Shown: positions 25,841 through 38,541 of the stretch, piece by piece | How the letters are laid out: every line of letters begins with the position of its first letter | Numbering within the stretch: position 1 is the first letter of the stretch | Source of the DNA: Streblospio benedicti | Lineage: Eukaryota; Annelida; Polychaeta; Spionida; Spionidae | Assembly: GCA_019095985.1 (NCBI GenBank) | Contig: CM032666.1 | Location: 8,999,272 to 9,063,271, forward strand | Direction: 5' to 3' | Length of the DNA: 64,000 bases | The notes under the pieces: model-generated | The model's database searches: none | Told to the model about the DNA's origin: nothing | What the model saw: the letters and a program-made list of their open reading frames with translations, nothing else | Position numbers and translations under genes: made by a program

Positions 25841-28800
25841 ACAATAAACAATAGCATTCATAAACTAAATGTTTCCCCAAATGTAATTGTTTTATGGTTT
25901 GATAACAAACTGAAATGTATATAGTCATTTACAAATTCCAACATGGATTAATACAATACCATTCAAATGTAGTGTGTGTGATTCCCTGTCAGTCGTTTTG
26001 TCCTTCCTCAGCACTGGCGAGTCATACTTTCCTGCATATTTGCACATTGGTACTCAAGTTGGTCTCAAATCCCTGGTAGGAGTAATTCACACGGTCAGGA
26101 GACACCGTCATGAAGTATGACAGACCACAAATGATCAGAAATGAAACGACTAAATTCTGCTGTACGATCAATGTCGCAAGGACACAAAGCAATGTTTAAT
26201 CCGTAGTTTGAAATATCTTAGGGAAACTCTCCTAGTAATATTACCAGGGTCTAATAGAACTATTCAATTAGACCCTGGTATTACACATGGGCAGCTGTTG
26301 TTTATGGAATTTATGAATTGAAGTCATTTAAAAGTTCAAACTTGTCCTATTGTACAAGTCTGTTAAAAGCCAAAAGCACACCCACTTATGACAGAGATCA
26401 TCACAGGAGGGTGTTTTCCACATGGAAATGTTCCACTGCACAATATATAGATCTTCATTTCTATAGTCTATACATGTACATGTACAAAGTCTCTCCCTGA
26501 ATTTTAATTGAATCTAAAAATAATCTAGCAGTAAATGTTACATTGCACTCAAGATTTGCATTTCATTGTTTGCAATGAAAACATTATGTTTCTAAGGTAC
26601 GACATTCTGGTCACCATCATGTAATAAATCACAAGGTGTAGAAATAACGAAAAGCTCACATAAATTTACATAAATATTGTCTCAAATCAGAATTTACAAA
26701 TTCATAATCCAGATATACATTAATACATACACTTATTAACTAAACCGTTTCTAAAGAAATGCGATATCTTAGTATCTTTTCATTTCATTTATCTGATCAA
26801 GAAACGCAAGAATTAAATGAATGGTATCATGGTTCTCGTATTTATCGCACAAATATCAGCGACACAGGCATTGAAACATTAATATTGAAGCAAACTAAAA
26901 GCCCTTTCAAACATACCATGATATTGATAACTTTTTGCGATAGCTTTGTGAAAGGCAAGCACTTAAAAACATAAAGCTACAGCCATCTGGTACCAAAACA
27001 AGATTACAGGTTTCAAACCCAATCTTTACTTTGCAAATATAAATATACAGTAAACGCATGCTTAAATCAAACTATATGTTCTTAAAAAGGCCTATTGTCT
27101 AAATCCTTGCCATGTTACATCACGTCCAAAAATAATTTATAAATGTTAATATGTGTTTACAAAATTAGTAACAAGCACTTTACAGTTAACACCATATTGA
27201 CTAGGAACCCCTTTATGCTAATTAGCGAAACAAGTGTAATCTTGGTTCGCTCAGTTCGAGTCAAATAGCCAAGAGTTGCAATTCTGCAGTGTCAAGTGCC
27301 TCGCAGCCATTTTAGAGTACAAATCTCTTACTACTAATCTGCTCTTACATGACGTTTTTCGCTCTTCTGAATCCATCGCACATCAGAGAGATCATGTCTC
27401 AATGGACTTTCGAAGGGATGAAACTGATATTTGCACATGGTCTTACATTATAAATTGCGGTACTTAATCTTTTACGATGAAGCTATCATAAAAATGGTTA
27501 AGTCCTCAAAGTGCTAATGGATGTTGTTAATGCGTTTTGCATGTTTATTGTTTGCGAGCTTGTAGTGCACTATGTTAACGCAATCATACCATATATTTGA
27601 TGAGAGAAAATTCAATTAGCAAACAATTCACAACAGACTGTACATTGCAGCATATCATAATTGTATTGAACCTATAGAGATATAGTAGAACTAAATGTCT
27701 CTCTCTCATTCAAATTTTAATGCATCATGTAAAACAACGTTATTTTATGTATCAATTTCTAAACAAAAACAATTCTTTTTTACCTTTAATAGCCTCAAAG
27801 AGTGCTTGCTATATAGAGAACTGCCTCTTTAAAACACTCACTACTACTGTTAAATAATATAGTAATTAATAAAGCCTAAAGCAAAATGCTCAATTATCGC
27901 ATTGAATTAACACCATTGCTGTATGCTTGAGTTCACAGGTAGCAGATTCTCAGCCACAGGCAATGGACATCAGAATCATTGATTCCAGCACAGGACTCAA
28001 TAATAGTGAATTTTGCACAAGAGTGTTATTATCTATGCATGAGTGTTAAATTCTCTGTTGTGATTACCAAAGTACCTGGCAATTACTTCAGTCATTATCT
28101 ATTCCAATTACGAGATCCTAAATTCTCATGAAGTGTATTCTGCAATCACGTGCAATTTTATGCTCCTCTTGCTTGCAATCAAGAGCATGAATATTATAGT
28201 AAGTCTGTATACAACGTCCAGACACCCTGGAAAAATCAGGACTCAGAGGTGTATGTACCCAGGCTATATTGCAATGCATATGGATGTGTATATTGAACAT
28301 TGTCAAATCCTGGTTTTAGCAATAAATAACAAATGCATATTTCAATGTTCTAACCAAATGCCACTGGAACTTTCAAGAATATGTTTTCTCTTCTATTTAG
28401 CTACTGCCACTAATATATCGGAGTATTTAAGTTGTATGATTAAAGGCCTAAAAACAAGCAAACGCTGTCCAAAAATGAGATCTTTCATACAGATTTTTGG
28501 CTCCCTGATCTCTGATACTGTTTTACCATTTTACCACTGGATATTACATCATACATACACAGGTCTATATACCAATCAATGTTGACGTTTTGGCTCCATC
28601 TCTGCTACTATTTCCCCATAATACCACTTGTTTGGCAGTCTAAGTAGGTAAGTGGTAAATCATACGAGGTGTTACTCTCCCAGCAGCTGCCTATTGCGCT
28701 GATCCTCCATTATCGCTCAGTCACCTGCTGTGCGCAAAGAACATCACACTCGAAAACCGAAACAGCGCTTGAAATTTTCATCTTCAACTATCTAGGCATT

Positions 28801-28872
28801 GGTATTATGCACTGAACAATAAAAAATATTCATTTTTATTGAATTACTTTTGTGTTGTCTTGATTGTAACTA

Positions 28873-28877
<5 letters not shown>
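25841..28877. other. AT-rich stretch without recognised gene
   Basis: Apart from the hairpin at 26.24 kb, nothing is recognisable. A 150-codon frame at 28133-28585 (plus) has no conserved features and lacks exon-like boundaries. Confidence 0.5.
26239..26283. repeat. short perfect hairpin
   Basis: ACCAGGGTCTAAT (left) is perfectly inverted as ATTAGACCCTGGT (right) around a loop of about 11 nt. TATT and ATTA extend the stem imperfectly. No T-run follows, so nothing suggests a Pol III gene; a tiny palindromic element is possible. Confidence 0.75.

Positions 28878-28926
<49 letters not shown>
28878..28926. repeat. (AT)n microsatellite
   Basis: A pure AT run of about 49 bp. Confidence 0.95.
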
Positions 28927-28929
<3 letters not shown>

Positions 28930-30137
28930 TTGAATGGAGATTGTCAGTGGTGTCTACTTGCAATCTATTTGGTAAATCTGAAGTTTACGTGTACACTGGG
29001 TGTCCTAAGTGCCTAATACAATGTAATATACGAAACAAATCATACGATGTCAGTAACAAATAAAACAAATAAAGAATCTCACAATGCATCCATATGCTTT
29101 GCGCATGTTCTACAGATTTACAAAATATGGCTAAGAGTACCATACTTGAAAAATGGAACAAACGTAGCTGTTAATGCTGTTCATTTTTCAGATCAACTTC
29201 TACTGAACTGGCGTTAATCTTACCACTTAATTGCACAGGGCAACTGGTTAAAATCTGCACTTGTAACTTGATCGAATGAACTAATCTTTGATAATATCAA
29301 GTTAAGCATTTGATTGAGCTGTGCCTAGAGCATTCATGTGACCAGATAGCAGTGGACTACGTTTTTCTCTGGACTGAAACGAGTAATTTTCAGTCATGTT
29401 ATTTTAACACAATCCACATGATAAAATTCATATTGGTATGTTTCCACTAGAAATCTTAATGAAAAATCCATCTCATAAATTGTGCAAATCTTCAGCATAG
29501 GTTAGAACCGATTATCACACAAGATAATCATAGCTGGCTGTAATATATGCATATTATACTAATCTATACCATCTGCATTAAAAACTAGACTGAATACTAA
29601 TACCATGTTTAGGCAAAGCAAGCATGAGTAACATCTTTCATTTATTATTTGTGAGCAGTGTAAGCAAAAAAGAAAATCATCAATATTAGCCCAGCTCAGA
29701 TGTTTGCAAGGAAATATACAAGAGTTAATGTAGTATACATGTCATTCGACTTATGACTTTAGGTCAGGGAGGGACTATATCACATGGCCTCAGGTGGGGT
29801 TGGTAGTCCTACGTACTAACCATTCATTCCAAGTCCATAAATTAAATGCAGAATTTAAATGGAAATCTATTCTTCATCCATATTCATGACAAACATATAG
29901 GGTGAAATTAGACTATATCTTATACCACTAGCCTCAAGTCAGATTTGAATCATGAAATTCACCAACTAGCAGATAAACTGCATGACAAGAGGTTAAATCA
30001 TTGCATATTACATTATGTCAAATGACTTTCCAACCTGGAATCCAACCCCACAACCTACGATCAAGCCTAAACCACGAAGTCCATAAATTAAGAACTATCT
30101 AAATGGATTAATATCTAAGGTAGTATGAGCTAATTCA
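28927..30137. other. AT-rich stretch without recognised gene
   Basis: No coding signal or repeat family was identified. Confidence 0.5.
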
Positions 30138-30439
30138 ATTGTATGGTTTACTGACCTGCAAATCATTGGCCTTTTCGAGGGCAGAACCTCAATGAGCGAT
30201 TCAACTGACCTGCTAGTTTTCAGCCTCTTGGCGCCGATGCGAACTTCACAGAACTCTCCTTCTCCGTTATTATCCTCGACTAGTTCATGCACTTGGCCTG
30301 TCAGTGTTACCACGGCCGACGACGACGATGACGCCACGTTTCTTGTCTCTCCGTTCTGGCTGACGCTGATACAGTCCGTCATGATACTGGTACTGCAAGC
30401 TTCGTCTTTGCTGTAGTATCCAACGTTAACAGAGAGCAT
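30138..30439 (-). CDS. candidate coding exon of an unidentified minus-strand gene
   Basis: An ATG-started frame (MLSVNVGYYSKDEACS...) runs for about 98 codons to PSKRPMIC. The coding sequence would then stop at AG|GTCAGT (exon end around 30149), a strong donor that leaves phase 2. The region is GC-richer than its flanks. Its translation is complex and hydrophilic: a Ser run, an acidic EDNNGEGEF patch and a basic KRLKTSR patch. It looks like the disordered N-terminal region of a regulatory protein. I cannot name a family. The 5' end overlaps a local duplication whose second copy (from about 30515) is not open. Past the donor the frame closes within about 18 codons. Confidence 0.35.
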
Positions 30440-30650
30440 ATACTCTACGATGCAAATGGTAGTTGAAGTCCTTTTTCACTCATCTAAATGGAAATTGTCT
30501 ATTCAATTACTGGCTACAAGAGCTTTGACGTCGTCGTATCCAACTTTAACAGAGACAAAATAGACTTTCCTACTTTCACTATTGTTATCTCTAAAGTCCC
30601 TCCCAAGTTTTCACTCATCAAAATGGAAATTTCTATTCAATTACCTTCAC
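30393..30650. repeat. imperfect tandem duplication, 120-135 bp period
   Basis: GTATCCAACGTTAACAGAGA at 30416 recurs as GTATCCAACTTTAACAGAGA at 30536. CACTCATCTAAATGGAAATT (about 30477) recurs as CACTCATCAAAATGGAAATT (about 30612), and TCTATTCAATTAC follows in both. It covers the 5' end of the candidate exon above. Confidence 0.85.
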
Positions 30651-31499
30651 TTTTTCACTTACTTGCACAAATTTTACACATTGACACGAGGCTTAATAAA
30701 CGTGGCTAATATCCGTGGCCACCAATTTGTCCTGCTTGCATCATTGGATTATTTCCTTATTGGTGTCTTTCTTGCTGTTGTCGATATATCCACTTGAGAT
30801 AACGAAATTTATCATAACATGGACAGCAGGCGATTTGATGATACTTTCCACCATTGCTCTAAAAAGTAGTTGTTTCTTTTTGTACACACCACAAAACAAA
30901 CAACAACAGCACAAAGTTAACAAACAGTTCGACACAAACACTAATAGCCTCTGGAGAGTGTGTGTACTTAACTTTCCTGCTGTGACAGGAAGGATTCAAA
31001 AGCAGTAAGAAATGATACGTCTTCATACACAAAGTAGTAGGAAGGGAGACAACAAAAAGTTAGCACAGGAAGCAACCAATATCCAACAATAGCTTAGTGT
31101 TTACCTACAATGTATCTTGTATCAGCAATAACTTATCATAAAAGCATTGGCTCCTTGTTTATGATCAATGTGTAATAAGCGAAAACAAATGCTGTTTTGC
31201 GTACAGTGTACACAACGAACCACGTGCAACTGCAGCACCTACAAATTGAAAGTGAAAACTAGTATCCTAAAGAACCAGCTCCTTTTATGCAAAAGTCACT
31301 TGTCTTCTCAATTAACTACGCTATCCACACCTATCCTCTAAATGCATATCATTGAACTACTAACTGTCCAACGATGCTATCCAGAGTATGTCATCATTCC
31401 GTCATGTCATCAGTATCACCAGTGATATAACCACCACATGAACCACACGTGGTATAAAAGAATCCTGCTAATAATCATCAAGCTCCGTTACTACACAAT

Positions 31500-31785
31500 G
31501 CTACATGTGGCATGCTATGAGTGACAGCATTTACTCAATATTGTGCCCTTCGCTTCTATACCTCTGTCTACCGGCGACTTCTCAATGGTTGCTGTTATGC
31601 CGCTGTATTGGAGTGGTTCACTGCTGCTGCTGCCGTTGCCGCTCTTCTGTTCTGTTGCAAACCACGAGAGTAGACTGAAATGTTTTTCCCTGATAATACC
31701 ATACACCAGCAGTCAGCGGTGGTTTTGTGGTCACCGGCACCAATACATTGACATAATTATCGCCACTGATAAGCTATCGGAATGA
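31500..31785 (-). other. GC-richer block, possible UTR or coding exon
   Basis: On the minus strand this has an open frame (to 31515) with a Ser-rich stretch and a good donor-like AG|GTATAG near 31562. It lies upstream of the candidate exon at 30.1-30.4 kb and could be an untranslated or alternative first exon of the same gene. No domain is recognisable. Low confidence. Confidence 0.2.
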
Positions 31786-31787
31786 AA

Positions 31788-32075
31788 CAATGCTTTTTCT
31801 TTTTCTTCTGCTGAAGGGAGCTCCCAAAGTAAAGTTTGGTCGGGTCTTTTTTCTCCTGTTCTTTTTACTTGGTCATAGTAGAGGAAAGTTTCAATTTATA
31901 CAACAGTTTGAAAGTTGTGTTGGTAGAAACAAATTCTACATAGAAATAGTTACTATTCCAAATAAGGTCTTGCAATATAACAATGCTTTTTCGTTCCAAC
32001 GAAGGTGTGGTTTGTCGTTTCTTTCTCCTTTTTTTTCTTGGTCATATTGATTGAAATCCTTAATTTAGCCCAAGG
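31788..32075. repeat. degenerate tandem duplication, about 190-bp period
   Basis: AACAATGCTTTTTC occurs at about 31788 and 31979. It is followed in both copies by (T)GGTTTGTCG / TTTGGTCGGG, a CTCCT-T-rich tract and CTTGGTCATA. Confidence 0.65.
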
Positions 32076-32731
32076 TAGAAAGAAACATACATTGCTTTAG
32101 CAGAGACAAATACACTGAAAACAGTTATCAGAACTATTAACCTTTTCAAACAACATGTCAAATGAAAGTTTGAATATCTTTATAATATTAAAAGCAACGT
32201 CCATAGTCTTGAATAATCTTGTTTTATCCTGTTACTTTTTCATACAGAAAATTCTCTACTGAAATAACATAGCTGGACAAATGACCAGTAAAGAGAAAAC
32301 AATCACTTCTGGCCATCTGTATCAAGTGCATTTTGATGAGATTCATTTGATTTGTTGGTCTCAAAATCTATTGTTACTTACTACCAAAACAATACTATTG
32401 CAGGATATGTTATTACATGGTGGTTAGCAAAAATAATTCTATTTTAACTGTAATGTCCAACAACAATGCCAAAGTACATCTAGCATAAGCAATGAATGTC
32501 TTATCAAATAAACCATAAAAAGACTGCATGAAGTAATTGAAGTTCATGGATCAAATGTAGCTTCTAAAAAGCAATGACCCCATTAGTAGCTGCCGTAAAT
32601 ACGTAATAAATTGAAACATAAAAACCCTAAAAAGAGTGTAAAGTTAAGTACTGTGTCTTCCGCGACAATTTTCAGATTCTCCTATGAAATTTTCAAATAT
32701 ATTCATACAAGAAGTCATACCTGACACAGTG

Positions 32732-32963
32732 CAGGGTTAGGATTAGCCACTCGTCCACTCGTATTGACTTGTAAAAACTAGTGGAGGACGAGAGCAAAGT
32801 TTTAGCATCTCGTCCTTTTGATGACAAGGAATTCTGGTCAATTTTGCATACAGGTAGAGAGTTTGTGCAAGAGGAACAAGTACATTATTTACAGGACGAG
32901 TACATATTAGAGGGTTAGTAGTCCTGCTGACGAGTTGCACTTTTTCACCTAATCCTGACCCTG
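32732..32963. mobile_element. CAGGGT-ended TIR element, copy 2 (232 bp)
   Basis: The ends are CAGGGTTAGGATTAG and CTAATCCTGACCCTG. The body carries repeated ACTCGTC/GACGAG words in both orientations and is collinear with the copy at 25.6 kb. ACAGTG flanks the element on both sides and may be a 6-bp target duplication. It lies only 18 bp from the 119-bp pogo-like MITE. No coding capacity. Confidence 0.8.
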
Positions 32964-32981
32964 ACAGTGTCTCAATAGATA

Positions 32982-33100
32982 CAGTAGAACCTCCTTAAGA
33001 CTACATTTTTTGTAGTACAAAACTTCCACCCCCGCGTCCACCCATCTAATGGAGACCAATTGACTCCATGCCTCTAAAAGGTCTTATTAAGGTCATACTG
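32982..33100. mobile_element. pogo/Tigger-like MITE, 119 bp
   Basis: Bounded by TA. The left end reads CAGTAGAACCTCCTTAAGAC and the right end, reverse-complemented, CAGTATGACCTTAATAAGAC. The same CAGTAGAACCTC / CAGTATGACCT pair closes the longer element at 12.3 kb, so the two are related. Confidence 0.75.
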
Positions 33101-36100
33101 TAATTTTTTGAGTGTGTCGTTATTTCTTCAAGACTAAAAAGCATGTATCAGCCAGCAAAGGCTAAAAAATAACCATGCCACAGTTCTGCTTACCAAATGC
33201 ATTACAAAGTCCTACATGTCCTAAGATTTCAAATGATAACCGTGAATCACAAAGAAATATCTATTTCGATTGGCAGTAATTGCTCTTCTACAGTTATCAT
33301 AATGGGAAATGCAATTATGACATCAATTATGTAAACACTATTCCTGCATTAATGATTTGATTTGTTAAGAAATTGATTCACCTTCAACCTGTGAGATTTG
33401 AGGGAGTTGTTAAGTAGATCATCATTGTAACAAAACTAATAAAATGTCTGTATGAAATGCTCAAGAAAGCATGGCTAAATATAGATAATTTACGCATGAT
33501 TTTTTTTTGTGAGTTACGATCTTGATTTGATCTTTTATTGTTTTTTTCTGGTTTCTAACAGAATAATGATCAATATTCATATGATGTGTTTTCTGCAGAA
33601 AAAATAATAATAGAAAATGGATACTTCCCAAATAGTATGAGAATTGCCCAGGGGAATTGTACTGTGGCATTCATTCTCTTAGAAAAAATCATGTCGAAAG
33701 CACATTTAGTCTACCAATGTAAGATTTGAATACCCATCTGACCCACAGAGAATTTACAATGTTTGATATAAACTGTCAATGACATCTTAAGAGTGTTTAC
33801 ATATCTTTTTCTGCCACTCCTGCTAAATTATAGAAACACTTATTAAGCCATGATGTATGGGGCTTTTGACCGCTTTATTCATCAATCTAAATAAAAGGCT
33901 GGATGTGAGCCTTTAGCTTTAGTGGTTGCACCCTTCTAAATGATAGTCTGTAAAATATAGTTACAATGCATCTTGCAGATGAGCATGGTATGTGACCAGG
34001 GAAGCACTTTGGACTTTTATAAAAGGATTTACATGTTATTTTAGGTGGGCTTTTACAAGTGAATTTCATGGTTTACATGTTTTGTATAATCTAAATTTCA
34101 GATTGGCAGGAGCATGAGCATCACATGATCAGTCCAGGATGCAAATGAATGTACACGGTATTATCAGATGGGAGGATTGCTATTGCTTGACAAATATATG
34201 CTTTTGAGAGTTCAAATTCACACAAAAGCAAGAATCTTCCTAAGAGGGTTAGTCTATTTAGTATTCTATACCAACAACTTTGGTGCTCTGAACTTCAATG
34301 TAGCATACAGATGCATTGTTTTAGGCCTACTTATCTGACTTGTATTAGCCTAAACATCTATACAAATAGTTTTAAGATTAGTTTTCCCAACAGTCTACGT
34401 AGTCCCAAACTGGATGATCAGACCCAAAATATGGATGCCTAAATCAACCATCCATTGAACAGTGTTATTGTTTTGCATTGGATAAAATGCAAATGGCTAT
34501 TTCATAAGAGTAGGCCTATACAATGCAAACATCAGTAAGGACTCGCATACTGCGAGCCTACGAAGTTACTATTCTGAAATGTATGTATGGCAAATCATAG
34601 TTCAATATCAAAATAAAACAAGTTGGCAGCAAGTTAACATCATTATTATCAACAACAAAAAAGCAAGACAACTGCACAAACACTATTTCCAAAATCAATA
34701 TGAGAAAATCACATGCAATTGAGCTACATAACCTACAGGCATTCGTACATCACCCTATGAGCCAGCAAAAACGTAATGTTCAATTTGCTAAGCAAAATCA
34801 AGCATAACTTGCACTCCAGAGTTTAACCGCCTTTCCTTCGCTTGTATCTTGAATCAACAGCTCTACATAATGTTTATCAAACAAAGAAACTTTTTCTCTG
34901 ATAAGGGGCTAGTTTTCTTGAACCACCAGCTGGAGTTCGTCAAGATAATCTGACCACTGTTAATTAATGAGATTGTAAACAGTGTTTTGCCAGCACAACA
35001 GCAAGTGTAGAAAACATAAAGCACCTGTGTTATCATCCAAGGGGCCTTGATAATTAATTGTACAGTATTTATGCCATAGTGTTAATACAGATATGAGAAT
35101 AGTTACAATTAAAATAATACCTTCTTTGATACATTTGAAAGTGAGCAGCTCTATGGTGCTTGTGTACTACACATGTACATGTATGAATATTATTAGATAA
35201 AAACTATAAAATGTACTAGTCAACCTAATTTGGCATTTTACATCTATTGGCATTTCAATTGTTTTGTGGAACTGATATGAAATGATGAGAGTTTACACAA
35301 ATTATATCTGTTGGAACATTATAAATGCTAAAAACATTTCCCACATGAACATTTGAAAATCTTACAACACACCGCTATTGCAAAATGATGTTATATACAA
35401 AATTCATTGCATTGACTCCATCAACACGTAATATACCAGCAAATTCTTTCTACCACTTAACGGCACGACTAAATGTGTCCATATACGGCATTCCATTTGC
35501 TGATTATACAGCTATATATATATATATAGCCAAGGATAATCTAATGTATCTCATATATATTCACATTCATGCAAACTTGACTAAGCGACCTGTCCATATT
35601 AATGAACATGCGAAAATGCAACGTTTTCAAAGCAGCTTTCAATATCAGATCCTTGACAATGTCTTAACAAATGCATTATAGAAACTCTATGAAGAGTATT
35701 CAGTACTCTGTGGCAGCCATTTCAGTGCTTCGCTCACTCACATTAAAATGCCACAATATTATTAATGCGAGACAGACAAAATTTTGATGACCAGAAAAAG
35801 CATGAAATTGTTGAAACGAATCGCCGATAACCTAACATGCCATGTATACAAGAATCATAACATGCAATAACAATGCCAGCCTATTTGACTCAAGATATCT
35901 AATGTTTTGATTTCTTCCTTGATGTTGCTTTTTTTACATTTGCATGTTTTTCATTTCAGAATACCCGGAGTTGTTATAATCTAGATCATTTGCAAAGAAA
36001 TAACACTGCGTAAAAATCAAAGCCAGTTTACATATCAGATTATGTTTTTACAATGCTTTTGAGTGTGTCTGTGTAGGGTTTGAATAATCTGTATTTGTAT

Positions 36101-37254
36101 AGATTTATTTGGCTCTATATGTAATGTTTTCAAAGTTTTCAAATCAATTAATGTTTATGCATGTTTTACTTTACCAAATAGTTGCTTGTTCTATTGAGCA
36201 TACTTTCACATATTTCCCTCCCAGCTTGAAATAATGGTCTTGATAATCAAATGCCATAAAAAGGTCAAGAATCAAAGAAGGCGATGATAGGCCAAAAGGT
36301 TTCGACATTGTGGCTCCAAACCGATTATTTAATCTTGCAACTTTTTTCTTCTTTGTTATGGCAGGGATTAATGTTCGAAGTTTAGCAATTAGGCAATCAG
36401 TATTTAGGGCGATAATAGCTCAACCGTATGTAGTATTTGTAGCTGTTTATTGATACTGTGATTATTTCAATGTTTAAGGTGTGGTGCTAGACTGATTTCT
36501 GCTCTAATAATATGTATTTCATTAAGTAACAGATTGCGTATGATTTATAATGTACTAATCTATTCCATGGAAAAAAGGCAGCTCCCGTAATCTGTGGTTT
36601 AGATTTGCTTCATTGAATGAAACATGTGAGGAGGTTTTTTGATATATTTGCAGATTTAAGTTTTTCAACACATGCAGACCATGGATCACTGTAGTTTCTG
36701 TAAAACACAAATTTCATGTAAAACCTATATTCATGTACGTGTAATACTAACAGTTTACACGATCACTTAGCACCTTACTACAGTGTTTTCCTATACTAAA
36801 GCACTAGACATAACACTATTGATCCCAACATTGTATTCTATCAAATTTCCCCAAGGCCTATTTTGCACATTAATCAGCATAGACCCGGCAAAATTCATTC
36901 ATTTTCCCAAATCAACACAACCCAACAACTATTAGTAGTAGTCTCCTTAATGTAGCATTAGCAAGCCCTAATTCTTACAATATACTGTATGTCCATGCGA
37001 GGGCCCATCAAAGACTCAAGATAACATTTATGACAACTAACTGGACCAATATATACAAGGAAATCAACCATTTTCAATACATTCATGTATATGCCCACTA
37101 CTTGTATAGACTTTATTGAATCTAATTGGCAATGGAATGGTCTTTTAGGGTAATTTTAAGGTAAAAGCTCATGGAGGCGCTTCAACAGTAGCATACGGTA
37201 TTTCGCACGGTACCAGATAAAAACATCTGATGTACTTGCACTATTTTCCAAATT
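33101..37254. other. AT-rich stretch without recognised gene
   Basis: No convincing exon or repeat family. A TA-rich palindrome (CTATATATATATATATAG) lies near 35512-35530, and a slightly GC-richer complex patch at 36250-36440 may be regulatory. Confidence 0.5.
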
Positions 37255-37540
37255 CGTTGATAGACTATCGCACGTGCCGCGTTTTGTGTTTTCTGTCTAA
37301 CTCACTGCATTATCTGACCATATCGGGCGGCTTCTATGCTGCGAGCCATTTGAAAGGTCGAGAAGTAAATTAAGCCATTTTTATCGCGGCCGACCGTCGG
37401 ATTGCAGATTAAATTGCTGCCAAAGCTGTCTGTTATGATTAAAGGAAACTCTCTTATCGACCGCTATTTCTCATAATTATGCTTTCTTTGTGCCAGCCTA
37501 ATTGAAATCCATCTGGCACATGGATTTTCTCCCATTACGT
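37255..37540. promoter_or_regulatory. complex GC-richer island, possible conserved regulatory element
   Basis: Non-repetitive sequence with higher GC than its surroundings and stops in all frames. It contains homeodomain- and TALE-like words (ATTAAATTGCTGCC, CTAATTGAAATCC, TTATGATTAAAG), TTTTATCGCGGCCGACCG and a GCACGTGC E-box. This texture is typical of enhancers near developmental genes. Conservation cannot be tested here. Confidence 0.3.
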
Positions 37541-37959
37541 ATGATCCATACACATATTCTTGTAAGTAATGGAATTGATTCATATGATGTCAGTTGTCTT
37601 TTACAAGTTTTCTTTTCTCATTTTGTTCCTGTTACTTTTTGCCAACCTTACCTTTCTTTTCTTGAAAGATAACATGTAACAAAAATTGTTTTTGAAGATA
37701 AAAAAAAAAGTATTTTGAAACAGTTAATTTCAATAAATAATAAATTTTAAATGTTTGAACTTCCATAAAAAGCTCTAACAAATGCATGTGTGCATGTCAC
37801 ACTGGGCATGTAAAGTTTTAGCATTTCTGCCTTGTATAAGATGCAATTTCATAATACATTGACATATAAACTTTAACAATAAATCTTATGATCAGGATTT
37901 ACAGTGTGTACATTCTCAAATATATATGCATAATTGGCAAAGAAAAAGCAAACAAAACA

Positions 37960-38130
37960 CACACACAGGAGCATTTCCATTTGTGGCAGCATTTCTCCAG
38001 GGAGACCATCTGCGACTTGTCACTTTTCTCTCCTCTACATGAAATACAGCATTGCCAGTGATCAGCTATTCTGCACCGGTTCTGAGCACCCCTCCTGAGG
38101 CTTTGTATCAAAGGGTTGCGAATCAATGCG
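37960..38130. promoter_or_regulatory. complex island, possible conserved element
   Basis: Moderate GC and non-repetitive, with TTTGTATCAAAGGG (TCF/LEF-like), GTGATCAGC and CATTTGTGGCAGCATTT. A minus-strand frame through it (37899-38126) is Cys-rich but matches no family I know. Interpretation is open. Confidence 0.25.
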
Positions 38131-38426
38131 AATGATGTAGTGCTTGTTTAGAATGCAAACAAATACTTTCCCTGCCCATTTAGACTTCTCTACTTCATTA
38201 CCTTCCTTTATAATTTGGAGAAGTCATGGAAACATAATTAAATAAAACATTAGCAAAATTTAAAGAACTTTAAGTGTGTTTGCACATTTAGATTAATGTT
38301 TTTCTTTCATGAGTTTTGTTTATGCTGTTGTTAAAATATATTATGTGTGCTATGGTTCTGACAGGTTTGAAAAAAGCTCTGGCATGGTTTTACTACTTCC
38401 TAATAAAATCAACAAATAAAAACAGA

Positions 38427-38541
<115 letters not shown>

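Noticed and set aside
28133-28585. 150-codon plus-strand open frame
   Set aside because: No recognisable domain, AT-driven composition and no plausible splice or promoter context; frames of this size are expected occasionally in 64 kb on six frames.
30138-30439. N-terminal exon of a nuclear receptor (ending just before the first zinc finger)
   Set aside because: The SKRPMIC ending at a donor recalls exons that precede a zinc-finger cysteine, but no zinc-finger exon was recognised downstream on the minus strand, so the idea is not supported.
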